Shown in pieces: positions 42,932 through 51,886 of a stretch of 64,000 nt of DNA. Within the stretch, counting starts at the first letter, position 1; every line of letters starts with the position of its first letter. Source of the stretch: Actinomadura citrea (GTDB lineage Bacteria > Actinomycetota > Actinomycetes > Streptosporangiales > Streptosporangiaceae); assembly GCF_013409045.1 (NCBI RefSeq), contig NZ_JACCBT010000001.1, positions 6,510,001 to 6,574,000 on the forward strand, written 5' to 3'. The notes below the pieces were generated by a model. That model saw nothing but the letters and a program-made list of their open reading frames with translations. It ran no database searches and was not told the origin of the DNA. Position numbers and translations under genes: made by a program.

Positions 42932-43836
42932 GAGGCCCCTTCCAGGAGGTGGCGGGGCAGGGCGGCGAAGCGCGGGTCGGTCGCGGGCGTGGCGGCGCGC
43001 TCGAAGGCGAGTCCGAGCTCGGCGGCCAGGTCCGCGGCCTCGACGTCGAGGTCGTACCTGACCTCCATGTGGTCGGAGACGAACCCGATCGGCACGACCG
43101 CCACGGCGCGGACGCCCCGGCCGTGCAGCTCCTCCAGGTGATCGGTGATCTGCGGATCCAGCCACGGCTGGCTCGGCGGCCCGCTCCGGCTCTGGTACAC
43201 CAGGTCCCAGGGCGCCCCCGGGGCGGCCCGCCGCGCGACCGTCTGCGCGGCGGTGTGCAGCTCCGCGGCGTACAGCTCCTGGTTGGGCTGGGACAGCGGC
43301 ACGCTGTGGGCGGTGAAGACCAGCCGCGCGCCCTCGGGGAGGCGGCTCAGCGCGTCCTTGGTCGCGTCCACGAACGGCTCGACGAAACCGGGGCGGTCCG
43401 CGTAGACCGGGAGCTTGTCGATCTCGGGGGCGCCCGGCACCTCCTCGCGGGCGCGCGCGATGTCCTCGAGGTACTGGTCGTTCGTCGAGTAGCCGCTGTA
43501 GGCGGACGTGACGAACGCGGCCGCGCGCCGGATCCCGTCCTCCTCCATCTGCCGGAGGGTGTCGGCGAGATAGGGGTCCCAGTTCCGGTTGCCCCAGTAC
43601 ACGGGCAGGTCCACGCCGTTGGCGGCGAAGTCCGCCTCGATCGCGGCCTTGAGGTCCCGGCACTGCTGGTTGATCGGGCTGACCCCGCCGAACAGGAAGT
43701 AGTGCTCCCCCACCTCCTCCAGGCGCTCCTTGGGGATGTTGCGGCCCCTGGTGACGTTCTCCAGGAACGGGATCACCTCTTCGGGCCCTTCCGGCCCTCC
43801 GAAGGACAGCAGAAGCAACGCGTCATACGACGTCAT
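42928..43836 (-). CDS. hemH: Ferrochelatase (coproporphyrin III type)
   Basis: 302 aa, soluble. It inserts Fe2+ into coproporphyrin III in the actinobacterial heme route. Key regions: LLLSFGGPEGPEEVIPFLEN, GGVSPINQQC, TSAYSGYSTNDQY, the catalytic histidine in VFTAHSVPLSQ, and PIGFVSDHMEVRYDLD. I count one cysteine, so the [2Fe-2S] cluster reported for some actinobacterial ferrochelatases cannot be cysteine-ligated here. ATG 43836 is preceded by a modest GGA; the TTG at 43848 is less likely. Coupled to the monophosphatase. Confidence 0.94.
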   Translation of the reverse strand: MTSYDALLLLSFGGPEGPEEVIPFLENVTRGRNIPKERLEEVGEHYFLFGGVSPINQQCRDLKAAIEADFAANGVDLPVYWGNRNWDPYLADTLRQMEEDGIRRAAAFVTSAYSGYSTNDQYLEDIARAREEVPGAPEIDKLPVYADRPGFVEPFVDATKDALSRLPEGARLVFTAHSVPLSQPNQELYAAELHTAAQTVARRAAPGAPWDLVYQSRSGPPSQPWLDPQITDHLEELHGRGVRAVAVVPIGFVSDHMEVRYDLDVEAADLAAELGLAFERAATPATDPRFAALPRHLLEGAS

Positions 43837-43883
43837 GCGTCCATCCAATCAGCCCGGGGCCCGACTCCCGGCCAGGGGTGCGC

Positions 43884-45140
43884 TCACTCGTAGCGCGCCG
43901 AGTAGGCCTTCGCCAGGTTAAGGACTTTCTGCACGTACCAGTCGGCGTGGTTGTACTGCCAGACGGCCCGGTAGAGCTGCTGCCCGCCCCGGCCGGCTCC
44001 GTTCGCGCACAGGTACTTGGCCGCTCCCGGGATGGCGTCGTAGGGGTTCATGATGTCGGCCTCGCCGTCGCCGTCGCCGTCCACCCCGTACGCCTTCCAC
44101 GTCGAGGGCAGGAACTGCATCGGGCCGAGGGCGCCCGCGCTGGAGCGGCCGGCGTTGCGCCCGTGGTCGCTCTCGACCTGGCCGATCGCGGCGAGGACCG
44201 TCCAGGACAGGCCGCGGCAGCTCCTGGCCGCCTGATTGTAGAGGTCCAGGTAGCTGCCCGGGCGGCCGCCGTCCGCCGGCGTCTGGTACTTGCCCTCGTG
44301 CAGGTTCAGCACGCTCGTGCCGGGGCCGAGGACCTTGCCGACGGCCTTGACGACCTTGTCGGGGTCCACCCCGGGGGCGTTGACGAGGACGGCCACGTTG
44401 GGGACGAGCCCCATCTCCTCCCCGGACTTCCTGCTGACGAGCATGTCGATCCCGGGCAGGCCGAGCGGCCCGGAGCCGCCCATGGTCAGCTTCGGCATCG
44501 TCCGCGCCACCACGGGGTACTGGTAGCCGCGGTTGAGCTGGAGCTGCTGGGCGGCGGCGGGCGACACCACGAACTGGTTCCCGGCCAGGGCGGCCCACAG
44601 GTCGGTCTTCTTCGCCGTCGCGGGCGGTGTCCAGGAGCGGAACGCCGACGGGTCCACGGCGAGCGCGTTCACCTGGCGGCCCTGGAGCTGGACCGCGCCG
44701 CCCGCGACGGCCGCCACGTCCCCGACCCTGCCGAGTTTCGCGATCCGGTCGATCTTGGCGGCGGGGATCGAGGCGGTGCCGACGGCGAGCACGTCCGGCG
44801 GCACGACGCGGCGCAGCGGCGCGACCTGGCCGCCGGTGGCCACGTTGACGGGGTCGCCGGGCCGCACGCTCGGAGGGGCCGCCTCCTGCGGCGAGTCGGC
44901 CCCGGCCGGATCCGCCTTCTCCGTGGTCAGCGCCGCGTAGACGCCACCGGAGGTGCTGGCGACGGCCAGGACGGCGATACCGCCGATGAGGAACGGCAGC
45001 GCCCGGCCGCCCCGCCGCGGTCCCGCGTTCCTCCCCCGCGGATTCCGCTGCTTCTTCTCGGGTCGCGACCGGTGCGGACGGGTGGCGGGCGACTCATCAC
45101 CGCCGATCACGCCGGTGCGCGGAGTTGAAGGAGGAGCCAC
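43884..45140 (-). CDS. Membrane-anchored lytic transglycosylase
   Basis: 418 aa. A basic cytosolic N-terminus (1-46), one helix (about 47-71), an external domain of about 200 residues, and an SLT_2 transglycosylase domain from about 305. The catalytic Glu is in AAIGQVESDHGRNAG, followed by GALGPMQFLPSTWKAYGVDGDGDG and DIMNPYDAIPGAAKYLC. It should cleave peptidoglycan between MurNAc and GlcNAc. GTG 45140 has GGGGA at 6 nt. Divergent from the lactone oxidase with a 142-bp shared upstream region. Confidence 0.88.
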   Translation of the reverse strand: MAPPSTPRTGVIGGDESPATRPHRSRPEKKQRNPRGRNAGPRRGGRALPFLIGGIAVLAVASTSGGVYAALTTEKADPAGADSPQEAAPPSVRPGDPVNVATGGQVAPLRRVVPPDVLAVGTASIPAAKIDRIAKLGRVGDVAAVAGGAVQLQGRQVNALAVDPSAFRSWTPPATAKKTDLWAALAGNQFVVSPAAAQQLQLNRGYQYPVVARTMPKLTMGGSGPLGLPGIDMLVSRKSGEEMGLVPNVAVLVNAPGVDPDKVVKAVGKVLGPGTSVLNLHEGKYQTPADGGRPGSYLDLYNQAARSCRGLSWTVLAAIGQVESDHGRNAGRSSAGALGPMQFLPSTWKAYGVDGDGDGEADIMNPYDAIPGAAKYLCANGAGRGGQQLYRAVWQYNHADWYVQKVLNLAKAYSARYE

Positions 45141-45282
45141 AACATTTCCCCACGAGTCTCGCTACGGACGGTTAGCCTGCCGTGGTTACCGGATCGTACG
45201 GTATCGCCGACTCTGTGCCCCCGTTCGGGCCGTCCAAAAATGTGAACTTTCCTCACGATCGAATCCTGAGTAGAGTCACCGC

Positions 45283-46593
45283 ATGTCCCCAGTGACCAAC
45301 CGGACGTGGCAGAACTGGGCGGGAAACCAGCAGGCCACGCCGCACCGCGTCGCCACGCCGCGCACCGCAGACGAGGTGGCCGCCGCGGTCCGGTCGGCCG
45401 CCGGCGACGGCCTCACGATCCGCATGACCGGCACAGGGCACTCCTTCACCGGCGCCGCCGTCGCCGAGGGCGTCCTGCTCCGCCCCACCGCGCTCACCGC
45501 GGTCCGCTCCGTCGACACCGCGACGGGGCTCGTCACCGTCGAGGCGGGCCTGCCGCTGCACGCGCTCAACCGCCTTCTGGAAGACCACGGCCTCGCGCTG
45601 GCCAACATGGGCGACATCCAGGAGCAGACCGTCGCGGGCGCGTTGCAGACCGCCACGCACGGAACGGGCCGCGACGCCGCCGGGCTCGCCTCCCAGGTCG
45701 CCGCCCTGGAGCTCGTCCTCGCCGACGGCACCGTGGCGAGCTGCTCACGCGAGGAGCGTCCCGACCTGTTCGCCGCGGCCCTCGCCGGGCTCGGCGCGCT
45801 CGGCGTCGTCACCGCCATCACCTGGCGGACCGTCCCGGCGTTCCTGCTGCGCGCGCAGGAGGCGCCCATGAAGTGGGACGAGGTCCTCGCGCGCGTGGAC
45901 GAGTTCGACGCCGCCAACGAGCACTTCGAGTTCTACTGGTTCCCGCACACCGAGGGCTGCCTGACCAAGCGCAACAACCGCGTCGAGGGCCCCGCGCAGC
46001 CGCTGTCGAAGTTCAGGCACTGGCTGGACGACCGGTTCCTGTCGAACACGGTCTTCGGGGCCGTCAACAGGGTCACCCACCGGGCGCCCGCCGCGTCGCC
46101 CTTCGTGAACGGCGTCTCCGCCAAGGCGCTCGGGGCCCGCACCTACAGCGACACCTCGTACAAGATCTTCACCAGCCCGCGCACGGTCCGCTTCAAGGAG
46201 CAGGAGTACGCGATCCCGCGCGAGGCGCTCGTCCCCGCGCTGCGCGAACTCCGTGCCCTGTTCGCCAGGCGGGACTGGCGGATCAGCTTCCCCATCGAGG
46301 TCCGGCTGCTTCCCTCCGAGGACGCCTGGCTGTCGATGGCGCACGGGCGGCAGAGCGCGTTCATCGCCGTGCACGTCTACCACCGCGATCCGCACGAGGA
46401 CTACTTCCGCGGCGTCGAGGACCTTCTGACCGGGCTCGACGGCCGCCCGCACTGGGGCAAGCTCCACACCCGCGACGCCGCCTACCTGGAGAAGGTGTAC
46501 CCCCGGTTCGGCGACTTCCGCGCCCTGCGGGACGAACTGGACCCCGACCGCCGCTTCGCCAACCCCTACACGAGGCAGGTCTTCGGCGACTAG
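45283..46593 (+). CDS. FAD-dependent D-arabinono-1,4-lactone oxidase family protein
   Basis: 436 aa. PCMH-type FAD domain (VRMTGTGHSFTGAAVA-like text RMTGTGHSFTGAAVAEGVLL, GALQTATHGTGRD), then the ALO C-terminal domain closing with RPHWGKLH and YPRFGDFRALRDELDP. Members oxidise aldonolactones or alditols using O2. The usual His for 8-alpha-N1-histidyl FAD is the His of TGHS. ATG 45283 lacks a Shine-Dalgarno site; TAGAGT (45271-45276) ends 6 nt before it, a textbook leaderless promoter. Confidence 0.9.
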   Translation: MSPVTNRTWQNWAGNQQATPHRVATPRTADEVAAAVRSAAGDGLTIRMTGTGHSFTGAAVAEGVLLRPTALTAVRSVDTATGLVTVEAGLPLHALNRLLEDHGLALANMGDIQEQTVAGALQTATHGTGRDAAGLASQVAALELVLADGTVASCSREERPDLFAAALAGLGALGVVTAITWRTVPAFLLRAQEAPMKWDEVLARVDEFDAANEHFEFYWFPHTEGCLTKRNNRVEGPAQPLSKFRHWLDDRFLSNTVFGAVNRVTHRAPAASPFVNGVSAKALGARTYSDTSYKIFTSPRTVRFKEQEYAIPREALVPALRELRALFARRDWRISFPIEVRLLPSEDAWLSMAHGRQSAFIAVHVYHRDPHEDYFRGVEDLLTGLDGRPHWGKLHTRDAAYLEKVYPRFGDFRALRDELDPDRRFANPYTRQVFGD

Positions 46594-46620
46594 CCGTGCC
46601 CGACTCGTCGGCGGCCGTGC

Positions 46621-47559
46621 TCAGCCGCCGGGGGTGGCCCCCCGCGGGTCGGGGACGTCCTGGCCGCCGTCCTGCGGGCCCCCGGTGGTCGCCGGCGGCT
46701 CCGGCGTCGTCGGCGCCGTCGTCGGCGGCGCGGTCGTGGGCTCCTGCGTCGGCCGCTCGGCCGGCTCCGACGACGGCTGCGGTGCCGGCGAGCCCGTTCC
46801 ACCGGTGGGCGCCTCGCCCGTCGGCGTGCCGCTCGGCGAGGAGCCGGGCTCCTCGCCGGTGCCTCCGGAGGGGTTCTGCGAAGGCGTGTCGGCCGGCCGC
46901 CCGCCGCCCCCGCCGTCGAGGACCTTGGTGACCGTCAGACCCTTGCCGCCCCCGCCGCCGACCGGCTTGCCGGTGCTCGCCTCGTAGATGGTGATCCCGC
47001 CGATGACGACCGCGAACACCGCCGCCGAGGAGACCACCAGCGTCACCCAGTGCGCCTTGGCCCACTCGACCGTGCTCCGCCACGCCGAGCGGCGGACGAC
47101 CTGGCGCACCGCGTCCTCGCCGGCCTCCTCGGCGAACGCGGCGGCGACCGCCTGCGCCGGGTCCAGGCGCGTGGCGCCGGGATCCCCGCCGGGGTCGAGC
47201 CGCGTGGCGTTCGGGTCGCCCCCGCCGAAGACGGGGTCCAGGCGCGTGGCGCCGGGGTCGCCGGACCACACGACGGTCCGGGTCGGGTCGGCGCTCGTCG
47301 CCTCGTCGGCCGCGCCCTCGGCCATGTCCCGCCGCCGGACCGCCGACTGCAGGTGCGTCAGCTCCTTGATCTGCTCACGGCCCTGGTCGAGGTAGTGCTT
47401 GCCGACCGCCGACCCCGCCGTCGAGATCACGCTCATCAGCGCCGCGCCGATGATCGTCCCGTACACGCCCAGGAAGGACGCGCCCAGGGCGGCGACCGCC
47501 GTCGCCACCGCACTCGCGATCAGCTGCGTCGTGCTCACGTCCGGCAGCTTGCGCGGCAT
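46621..47559 (-). CDS. Disordered membrane protein with TRLDP repeats
   Basis: 312 aa. A glycine-zipper-like hydrophobic N-terminus (about 10-48), a charged segment, three repeats of DPGATRLDP/DPNATRLDP (about residues 100-135), a membrane helix (WVTLVVSSAAVFAVVIGGIT), then a Gly/Pro/Thr-rich tail of about 110 residues. Each repeat contains Thr-Arg-Leu-Asp, which fits the pThr-x-x-Asp recognition code of FHA domains, so it may be a kinase substrate and docking scaffold. Start ATG 47559 is uncertain; GTG 47571 is possible. Family not recognised. Confidence 0.7.
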   Translation of the reverse strand: MPRKLPDVSTTQLIASAVATAVAALGASFLGVYGTIIGAALMSVISTAGSAVGKHYLDQGREQIKELTHLQSAVRRRDMAEGAADEATSADPTRTVVWSGDPGATRLDPVFGGGDPNATRLDPGGDPGATRLDPAQAVAAAFAEEAGEDAVRQVVRRSAWRSTVEWAKAHWVTLVVSSAAVFAVVIGGITIYEASTGKPVGGGGGKGLTVTKVLDGGGGGRPADTPSQNPSGGTGEEPGSSPSGTPTGEAPTGGTGSPAPQPSSEPAERPTQEPTTAPPTTAPTTPEPPATTGGPQDGGQDVPDPRGATPGG

Positions 47560-47983
47560 CGCCTGATTCACCCCTGTCTGTCGCCACGAACACCCCCGAA
47601 AGTGAACTGATCGGGAGGACGCGGGTGTTCCTGCCCAAGACGTGACACTCGCAACGTCGAAGCGGCGGGACGTTCGCGGCCTCGTCAGGAACGGTGTGGA
47701 AAAGGATGGACAAGAATCGAGCAGAGCGGCCCCCCGCCGGTCGCGGCACCGGCAAGCTTGGTCAGGTGCCCTCTTCGACCTCGTGAAGAGGGCTTCGAGA
47801 GCGGCGATGTTCGGACATGCCGGGTACGGTGCTGGCAGCAGGTGTGTCCGAAAGAGAGACTCGGGAACCCGGGGGAAGGGCACGCATGCGCCCTCGGTGG
47901 GCATCGGACGGCCGACCGGTGAAGAGCACGGTCGCGCGGTCCGGCGTCCTCCGTGCCGTCTGGACAGGGCAGGAAGGACACGC
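47560..47983. other. 424-bp divergent intergenic region
   Basis: No gene seen. Two spaced inverted repeats occur, each with 8-bp arms and a 27-nt spacer: GAACACCC (47588-47595) / GGGTGTTC (47623-47630), and TTCGGACA (47810-47817) / TGTCCGAA (47845-47852). They flank the probable promoters of the disordered membrane protein and sepH. Confidence 0.4.
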
Positions 47984-49753
47984 ATGCAGGAGCTGCGCCT
48001 CGTCGCGGTCAGCGAGGACGGTACGTACCTCGTCCTGGCCACCGCGGGCCGAGGCACCCGGTTCACCCTGCCCGTCGACGACCGGCTCCGCGCCGCGGTC
48101 CGTGGGCACTTCTCCCGCCTCGGCCAGTTCGAGATCGAAGTGGAGAGTCCCTTGCGCCCCAAGGAGATCCAGACCCGCATCCGGTCCGGGGAGACCGCGG
48201 AGGAGATCGCCGAGTCGGCGGGCATCCCGGTCGAACGGGTCCGCTGGTTCGAGGGTCCGGTCCTGCAGGAACGCGAATACATGGCCCAGCAGGCGCAGCG
48301 CGTCACCGTCCGCCGCCCAGGCGAGTCCACGCCCGGCCCGCCGCTCGGCGAGACCGTCGAGGAGCGCCTCGGCCGCGGCGGCGTCGACCTGGAAGAGGTC
48401 GAGTGGGACTCCTGGAAGTGCGAGGACAACACCTGGCGCGTCCGGCTGTCCTTCTTCGAGGGCGGCCGCCCGCACGCGGCCGAGTGGACGTTCGACCCGC
48501 GCCGCCGGCACGTCTCCCCGCTGGACGAGGTCGCCGCCCGGCTCACCTCCGTCGAGTGGGACGACGACGACGCGCTCTCCGACACCGTCACGCCGCTCGT
48601 CCCGCGCCGTCCCGCCATGAAGGTCGTCTCCAGCGACCGCGACGCCCTTCCCGGCGGCCGCGGGCTGCCCGCGCGCGGCCTGCCCGCCGAGCCCGAGCAG
48701 GGCGCCCCCGAGCCGCTGCGCGCCGCGGAGCCCCGCGCCTACATCGTCGAACGCGGCCGCATGGTCGACCCGCGGCCCGCCTTCCGGGAGGCGTCCGAGC
48801 CGCCTTCCCTGCGCGAGGCCGCCCCGCCCCGTCCGGCCGCGCACGCCCCCGAGCCGCCCCGTCCCGGCCCGCCGGTCGAGGAGGCGGCTCCGGAGGCGCC
48901 CTTCGCCGAGCCGCGCGCCGACGAGGCCGCCCTGCCCGTCCAGAGCGAGGAGCCGCACGGCGCTGCGGCCGGGCCCGAGCCGGCGGAACCCGCCGACTCC
49001 TCCGGCGAGGACGTGGGCGACCTGGCGAGCGAGACGGCCGCCGGGAACGACGACACGGCCGCTGTCACGGACGAAGCGCGGCCTGCCGAGGCCGCCGAGG
49101 AGCCGGAGGACGAGGCTCCGGCTCCCGAGGAGATCGAAGCGCTCGACGCCGACGACCCGGAAGCGCTCCGGGAGGAGGAGCACGCGGCCGCCGAACCGGC
49201 CGAGCCGGCTCTCCCAGAGCAGGCGGGCGCCGACCACGAGGCGGACGAAGCGCACGAGGTCGACGAAGCGCGCGAAGCGGTCGGCGAGGCACCGGAGGTC
49301 GCGAAGGCGCCCGAACCTGTCCAGGCCGCCCCCGCGGCGGAGCCGGAGGAGCCGGCCGAGCCCGCCGAGACGCCGCAGGCCCCGGCCGCCGCCCGGCCGC
49401 GGGTCGAGGCCGACGCGCCCCGCGTCCCGGAGGCCGAGCAGGACACCGCACCCGTCCGCGCGCCCGCCCCGTCCCGCGCGCCCGCCGCGTCCCGTGAGGC
49501 CGCAGCGGAGGGCAAGCCCGTGGCTCCGCCGCGGCAGCCCGCGCGGCCGCCCGCCAAGAAGAAGCCGGCGGCCCGGCCCACCATGCCCGCCGCCGCTCAG
49601 GACAAGCCGGCCACCGGCTCTCCCGCCGCCGCCGCGGCGGCCGGAGAGCCCGCGGGCGCGCAGCGTCCGGCCCGGCGCCGCAAGGCCAAGGGCAAGCGCG
49701 CCTCCGTCCCGTCCTGGGACGAGATCATGTTCGGTGCCCGCCGGCCTGAATAG
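47984..49753 (+). CDS. sepH: Septation protein SepH, long form
   Basis: 589 aa. N-terminal DUF3071 domain (1-about 170) with the helix-turn-helix region SGETAEEIAESAGIPVERVRWFEGPV; the C-terminus ends in KGKRASVPSWDEIMFGARR, the conserved SepH tail. In Streptomyces and mycobacteria SepH stimulates FtsZ assembly at the division site. Typical members are about 340 residues; this one carries an extra Glu/Ala/Pro-rich disordered region (about 270-560). AAGGA lies 5 nt before ATG 47984. The 3' end overlaps that of the convergent PH-domain gene by 29 bp. Confidence 0.92.
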   Translation: MQELRLVAVSEDGTYLVLATAGRGTRFTLPVDDRLRAAVRGHFSRLGQFEIEVESPLRPKEIQTRIRSGETAEEIAESAGIPVERVRWFEGPVLQEREYMAQQAQRVTVRRPGESTPGPPLGETVEERLGRGGVDLEEVEWDSWKCEDNTWRVRLSFFEGGRPHAAEWTFDPRRRHVSPLDEVAARLTSVEWDDDDALSDTVTPLVPRRPAMKVVSSDRDALPGGRGLPARGLPAEPEQGAPEPLRAAEPRAYIVERGRMVDPRPAFREASEPPSLREAAPPRPAAHAPEPPRPGPPVEEAAPEAPFAEPRADEAALPVQSEEPHGAAAGPEPAEPADSSGEDVGDLASETAAGNDDTAAVTDEARPAEAAEEPEDEAPAPEEIEALDADDPEALREEEHAAAEPAEPALPEQAGADHEADEAHEVDEAREAVGEAPEVAKAPEPVQAAPAAEPEEPAEPAETPQAPAAARPRVEADAPRVPEAEQDTAPVRAPAPSRAPAASREAAAEGKPVAPPRQPARPPAKKKPAARPTMPAAAQDKPATGSPAAAAAAGEPAGAQRPARRRKAKGKRASVPSWDEIMFGARRPE

Positions 49754-51167
49754 GCTCGGCGCCCGCACCGGGCGGCCCGTCCAGGAACGGGGCCAGCCAC
49801 GCGGGGGTGATGGCGGCGGCGAGGGCCACGGCGTCCTCCTCGGACATGTCCGTCGCCGAGCAGCCCCCGTCGCCCGCGCCCACCGCCGCGAAGAGGCTGG
49901 CGAGGCCCAGCCTGCGCTGGAAGAGCGTCTGGCGGACCCGCCAGCCGATGACGGCCGAGTGCTCGACGACGACCTGGCGGCGGCGCAGGGAGCCCGACCG
50001 GACGGTGAGGCGCTCCCCGTCGCTGGCGTGGCCCAGCTGGCGGTAGCGGTCCAGCCCCAGCGGCACCGCGAGGACGGCGATCACGGCGCACGCCACCGCC
50101 ACCCAGGGCTGCCCCGCGAGGACCGCCAGGACGGCGACGCCCGCCGGGGGCGCCACCGCGCGGACGACGCGGCGGCTCCGCGCGGCCGGCGGGTGCGCGG
50201 TCAGCGGCCCGGGGACGTTCCCGACGACGCGCGCGGCGAGGGCCTCGGCCGCCGCCCGGGGCGCGGCGGGCAGCAGCCGTCCCCGCTGGGCGGCGTCCCC
50301 CAGCCCGGTGATGAGGGCGCCGAGGCGCGTCACGCCCGCCGCGCGCTCGAACGGGTTGTCGGCGAGCTCGACGCCCCGCAGCCGGCGGCGTTCGAGGGAG
50401 ACGCTGCGGCGGGTGAGCAGCCCGCGCTCGGCGACGACGGACCCGTCCCGCTCGTGCACGGTGAAGTCCCAGTTGAAGAGGGTGAAGGCGATCACTGACA
50501 TGACGGGCATGGCGATCAGGGTGAGGATGGCCAGCGCCAGGACCACGACGGTGGGCAGGCCCACCACGTCGTGGCCGAGGCTCTCCACGCGCTCCCGCGT
50601 GATGAGCCCGAGGTCGTCGCCGAGGTTGTAGACGGTGCCGAGGAGGCTGCCCGCCAGCGCGAACGGCGTCAGCAGGTAGGCGCCGCTGAGCGGGGCGTAC
50701 AGGTACCAGCGGCGCCGCATGCGGCCGAGGGCGCGCCGGGGCGGAGCCGGGGCGTCCCGGGCGAGCAGGACGCCGCGCAGCCGTTCGGCCTCGGTGCGGG
50801 AGACCGCGTTCAGCTCCCCCTCGCCGCCGTCCGCTCCGGCGTCGATGTGCACGATCGCCAGCCCGAGCAGGCGGTGCGGGAGGGACGCGCTGATGTCCAC
50901 GCCCCGGATCCGGTCGCGCGGGATGCTCTTGACCGACCGCCCGATGAGCGCGCGCCGGAACTCGATGCGGTCCTCGTGCAGGACGTAGGTGAACGTCACC
51001 CAGTTCGCGGCGTGGAAGAGCAGCCCGAAGGCCAACCCCACGAGCGTGAAGTAGAACGCGGTGGAAAGCCCGCCCACGAGCAGGCCCGTCGCGCCGGCGG
51101 CGAGGAGCGCTAGGAGCTCGCGGACGGCGCCGACCACGAAGGTGAGCGGATGCAGGCGTGCGGTCAC
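49725..51167 (-). CDS. Membrane protein with bacterial PH domains (YdbT-like)
   Basis: 480 aa. Several helix pairs alternate with bPH2 (DUF304) domains: YVLHEDRIEFRRALIGRSVKSIPRDRI, DGSVVAERGLLTRRSVSLERRRLRG, GERLTVRSGSLRRRQVVVEHSAVIGWR. Such proteins pair with a shorter PH-domain partner, here the upstream gene, with which it is coupled by GTGA. In Bacillus the YdbS/YdbT pair of this type protects against a bacteriocin. Role here unknown. Confidence 0.87.
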   Translation of the reverse strand: MTARLHPLTFVVGAVRELLALLAAGATGLLVGGLSTAFYFTLVGLAFGLLFHAANWVTFTYVLHEDRIEFRRALIGRSVKSIPRDRIRGVDISASLPHRLLGLAIVHIDAGADGGEGELNAVSRTEAERLRGVLLARDAPAPPRRALGRMRRRWYLYAPLSGAYLLTPFALAGSLLGTVYNLGDDLGLITRERVESLGHDVVGLPTVVVLALAILTLIAMPVMSVIAFTLFNWDFTVHERDGSVVAERGLLTRRSVSLERRRLRGVELADNPFERAAGVTRLGALITGLGDAAQRGRLLPAAPRAAAEALAARVVGNVPGPLTAHPPAARSRRVVRAVAPPAGVAVLAVLAGQPWVAVACAVIAVLAVPLGLDRYRQLGHASDGERLTVRSGSLRRRQVVVEHSAVIGWRVRQTLFQRRLGLASLFAAVGAGDGGCSATDMSEEDAVALAAAITPAWLAPFLDGPPGAGAEPIQAGGHRT

Positions 51168-51724
51168 GTGGCGTCGTCGCGGAGGTCGTGCGCGCGGTGC
51201 GCGAGGTCTTCGGCGAGGCGCGTCGCCGCGGAGACGGGCAGGCCCGAGAGCTCCGAGGAACCGGTGTGGGAGGCGGTGTTCACCTCGATGGTGGCGAGGC
51301 CGAGCATCCGTTCGATCAGGCCCTGCTTGCTGTCGACCGTCTGGATCCGCCCGACGGGCACCAGCAGCCATTCGCGGCTGAACCAGCCCGTCCGCGTGTA
51401 GACGACGTCGGAGCTGACCTCCCAGCGGTGGACGCGGTACCGCCACACGGGCGCGACCGTGACCATGAGCAGCCCCGCGGCGCCGACGATGTAGGGGAGC
51501 CAGCCGATCCGGCCGGTCAGCCAGGCGGGCAGCGCGTCCAGGCCGGCGTCTCCGACCCAGGCGGCCACGCCGAGGGCGAGGCCGAACGCCAGGCCCCACA
51601 GCAGCAGGTACTCGATGGCCCACTGCGCGATCGCGCGGGGCGAGACCCGGTGTTCGGGCGGCCGCAGACGCGGCGGGTGCGGCCGCCCGCCGTCCCTCCG
51701 GCGACCGCGCCGCACCGACGTCAC
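51164..51724 (-). CDS. PH-domain membrane protein (YdbS-like)
   Basis: 186 aa. Two N-terminal helices (about 38-85), then one bPH2 domain: HRWEVSSDVVYTRTGWFSREWLLVPVGRIQTVDSK and GLATIEVNTASHTGSSELSGL. It is the smaller partner of the multi-domain PH protein that follows. GTG 51724 has no Shine-Dalgarno site, but TAGACT (51731-51736 on the opposite text) ends 6 nt before it, so it is probably leaderless. Confidence 0.86.
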   Translation of the reverse strand: MTSVRRGRRRDGGRPHPPRLRPPEHRVSPRAIAQWAIEYLLLWGLAFGLALGVAAWVGDAGLDALPAWLTGRIGWLPYIVGAAGLLMVTVAPVWRYRVHRWEVSSDVVYTRTGWFSREWLLVPVGRIQTVDSKQGLIERMLGLATIEVNTASHTGSSELSGLPVSAATRLAEDLAHRAHDLRDDAT

Positions 51725-51827
51725 ACCGCGAGTCTAGAGCGCCGGAGGCGCCCTCCCGCCGCCCCGCGCGGCGGGAACGGCCTGGGAACCGGCGGCACGA
51801 TCGCGGGCGCTTCCTCGTTTCTGTCAG

Positions 51828-51886
51828 TGGTGCGTGCGAGATTTGCCGTTGGCGCATGCGAGATTGTCGGTGGCGCGTGCGAGGTT
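51828..51886 (+). repeat. Three 21-22 bp direct repeats upstream of ABC exporter
   Basis: TGGTGCGTGCGAGATT (51828), TGGCGCATGCGAGATT (51850) and TGGCGCGTGCGAGGTT (51871) share 12 of 16 positions in all three and start 22 and 21 bp apart, two helical turns. Tandem sites on one face of DNA are typical of SARP, MerR or response-regulator activators. Confidence 0.7.

Noticed and set aside
45141-45282. Possible ydaO (cyclic di-AMP) riboswitch before the transglycosylase
   Set aside because: CAGGCTAACCGTCCGTAGCG resembles the 3' part of the motif, but the 5' half and the conserved GGTGAATC-type segment are absent and the region is too short because it is shared with a divergent promoter.
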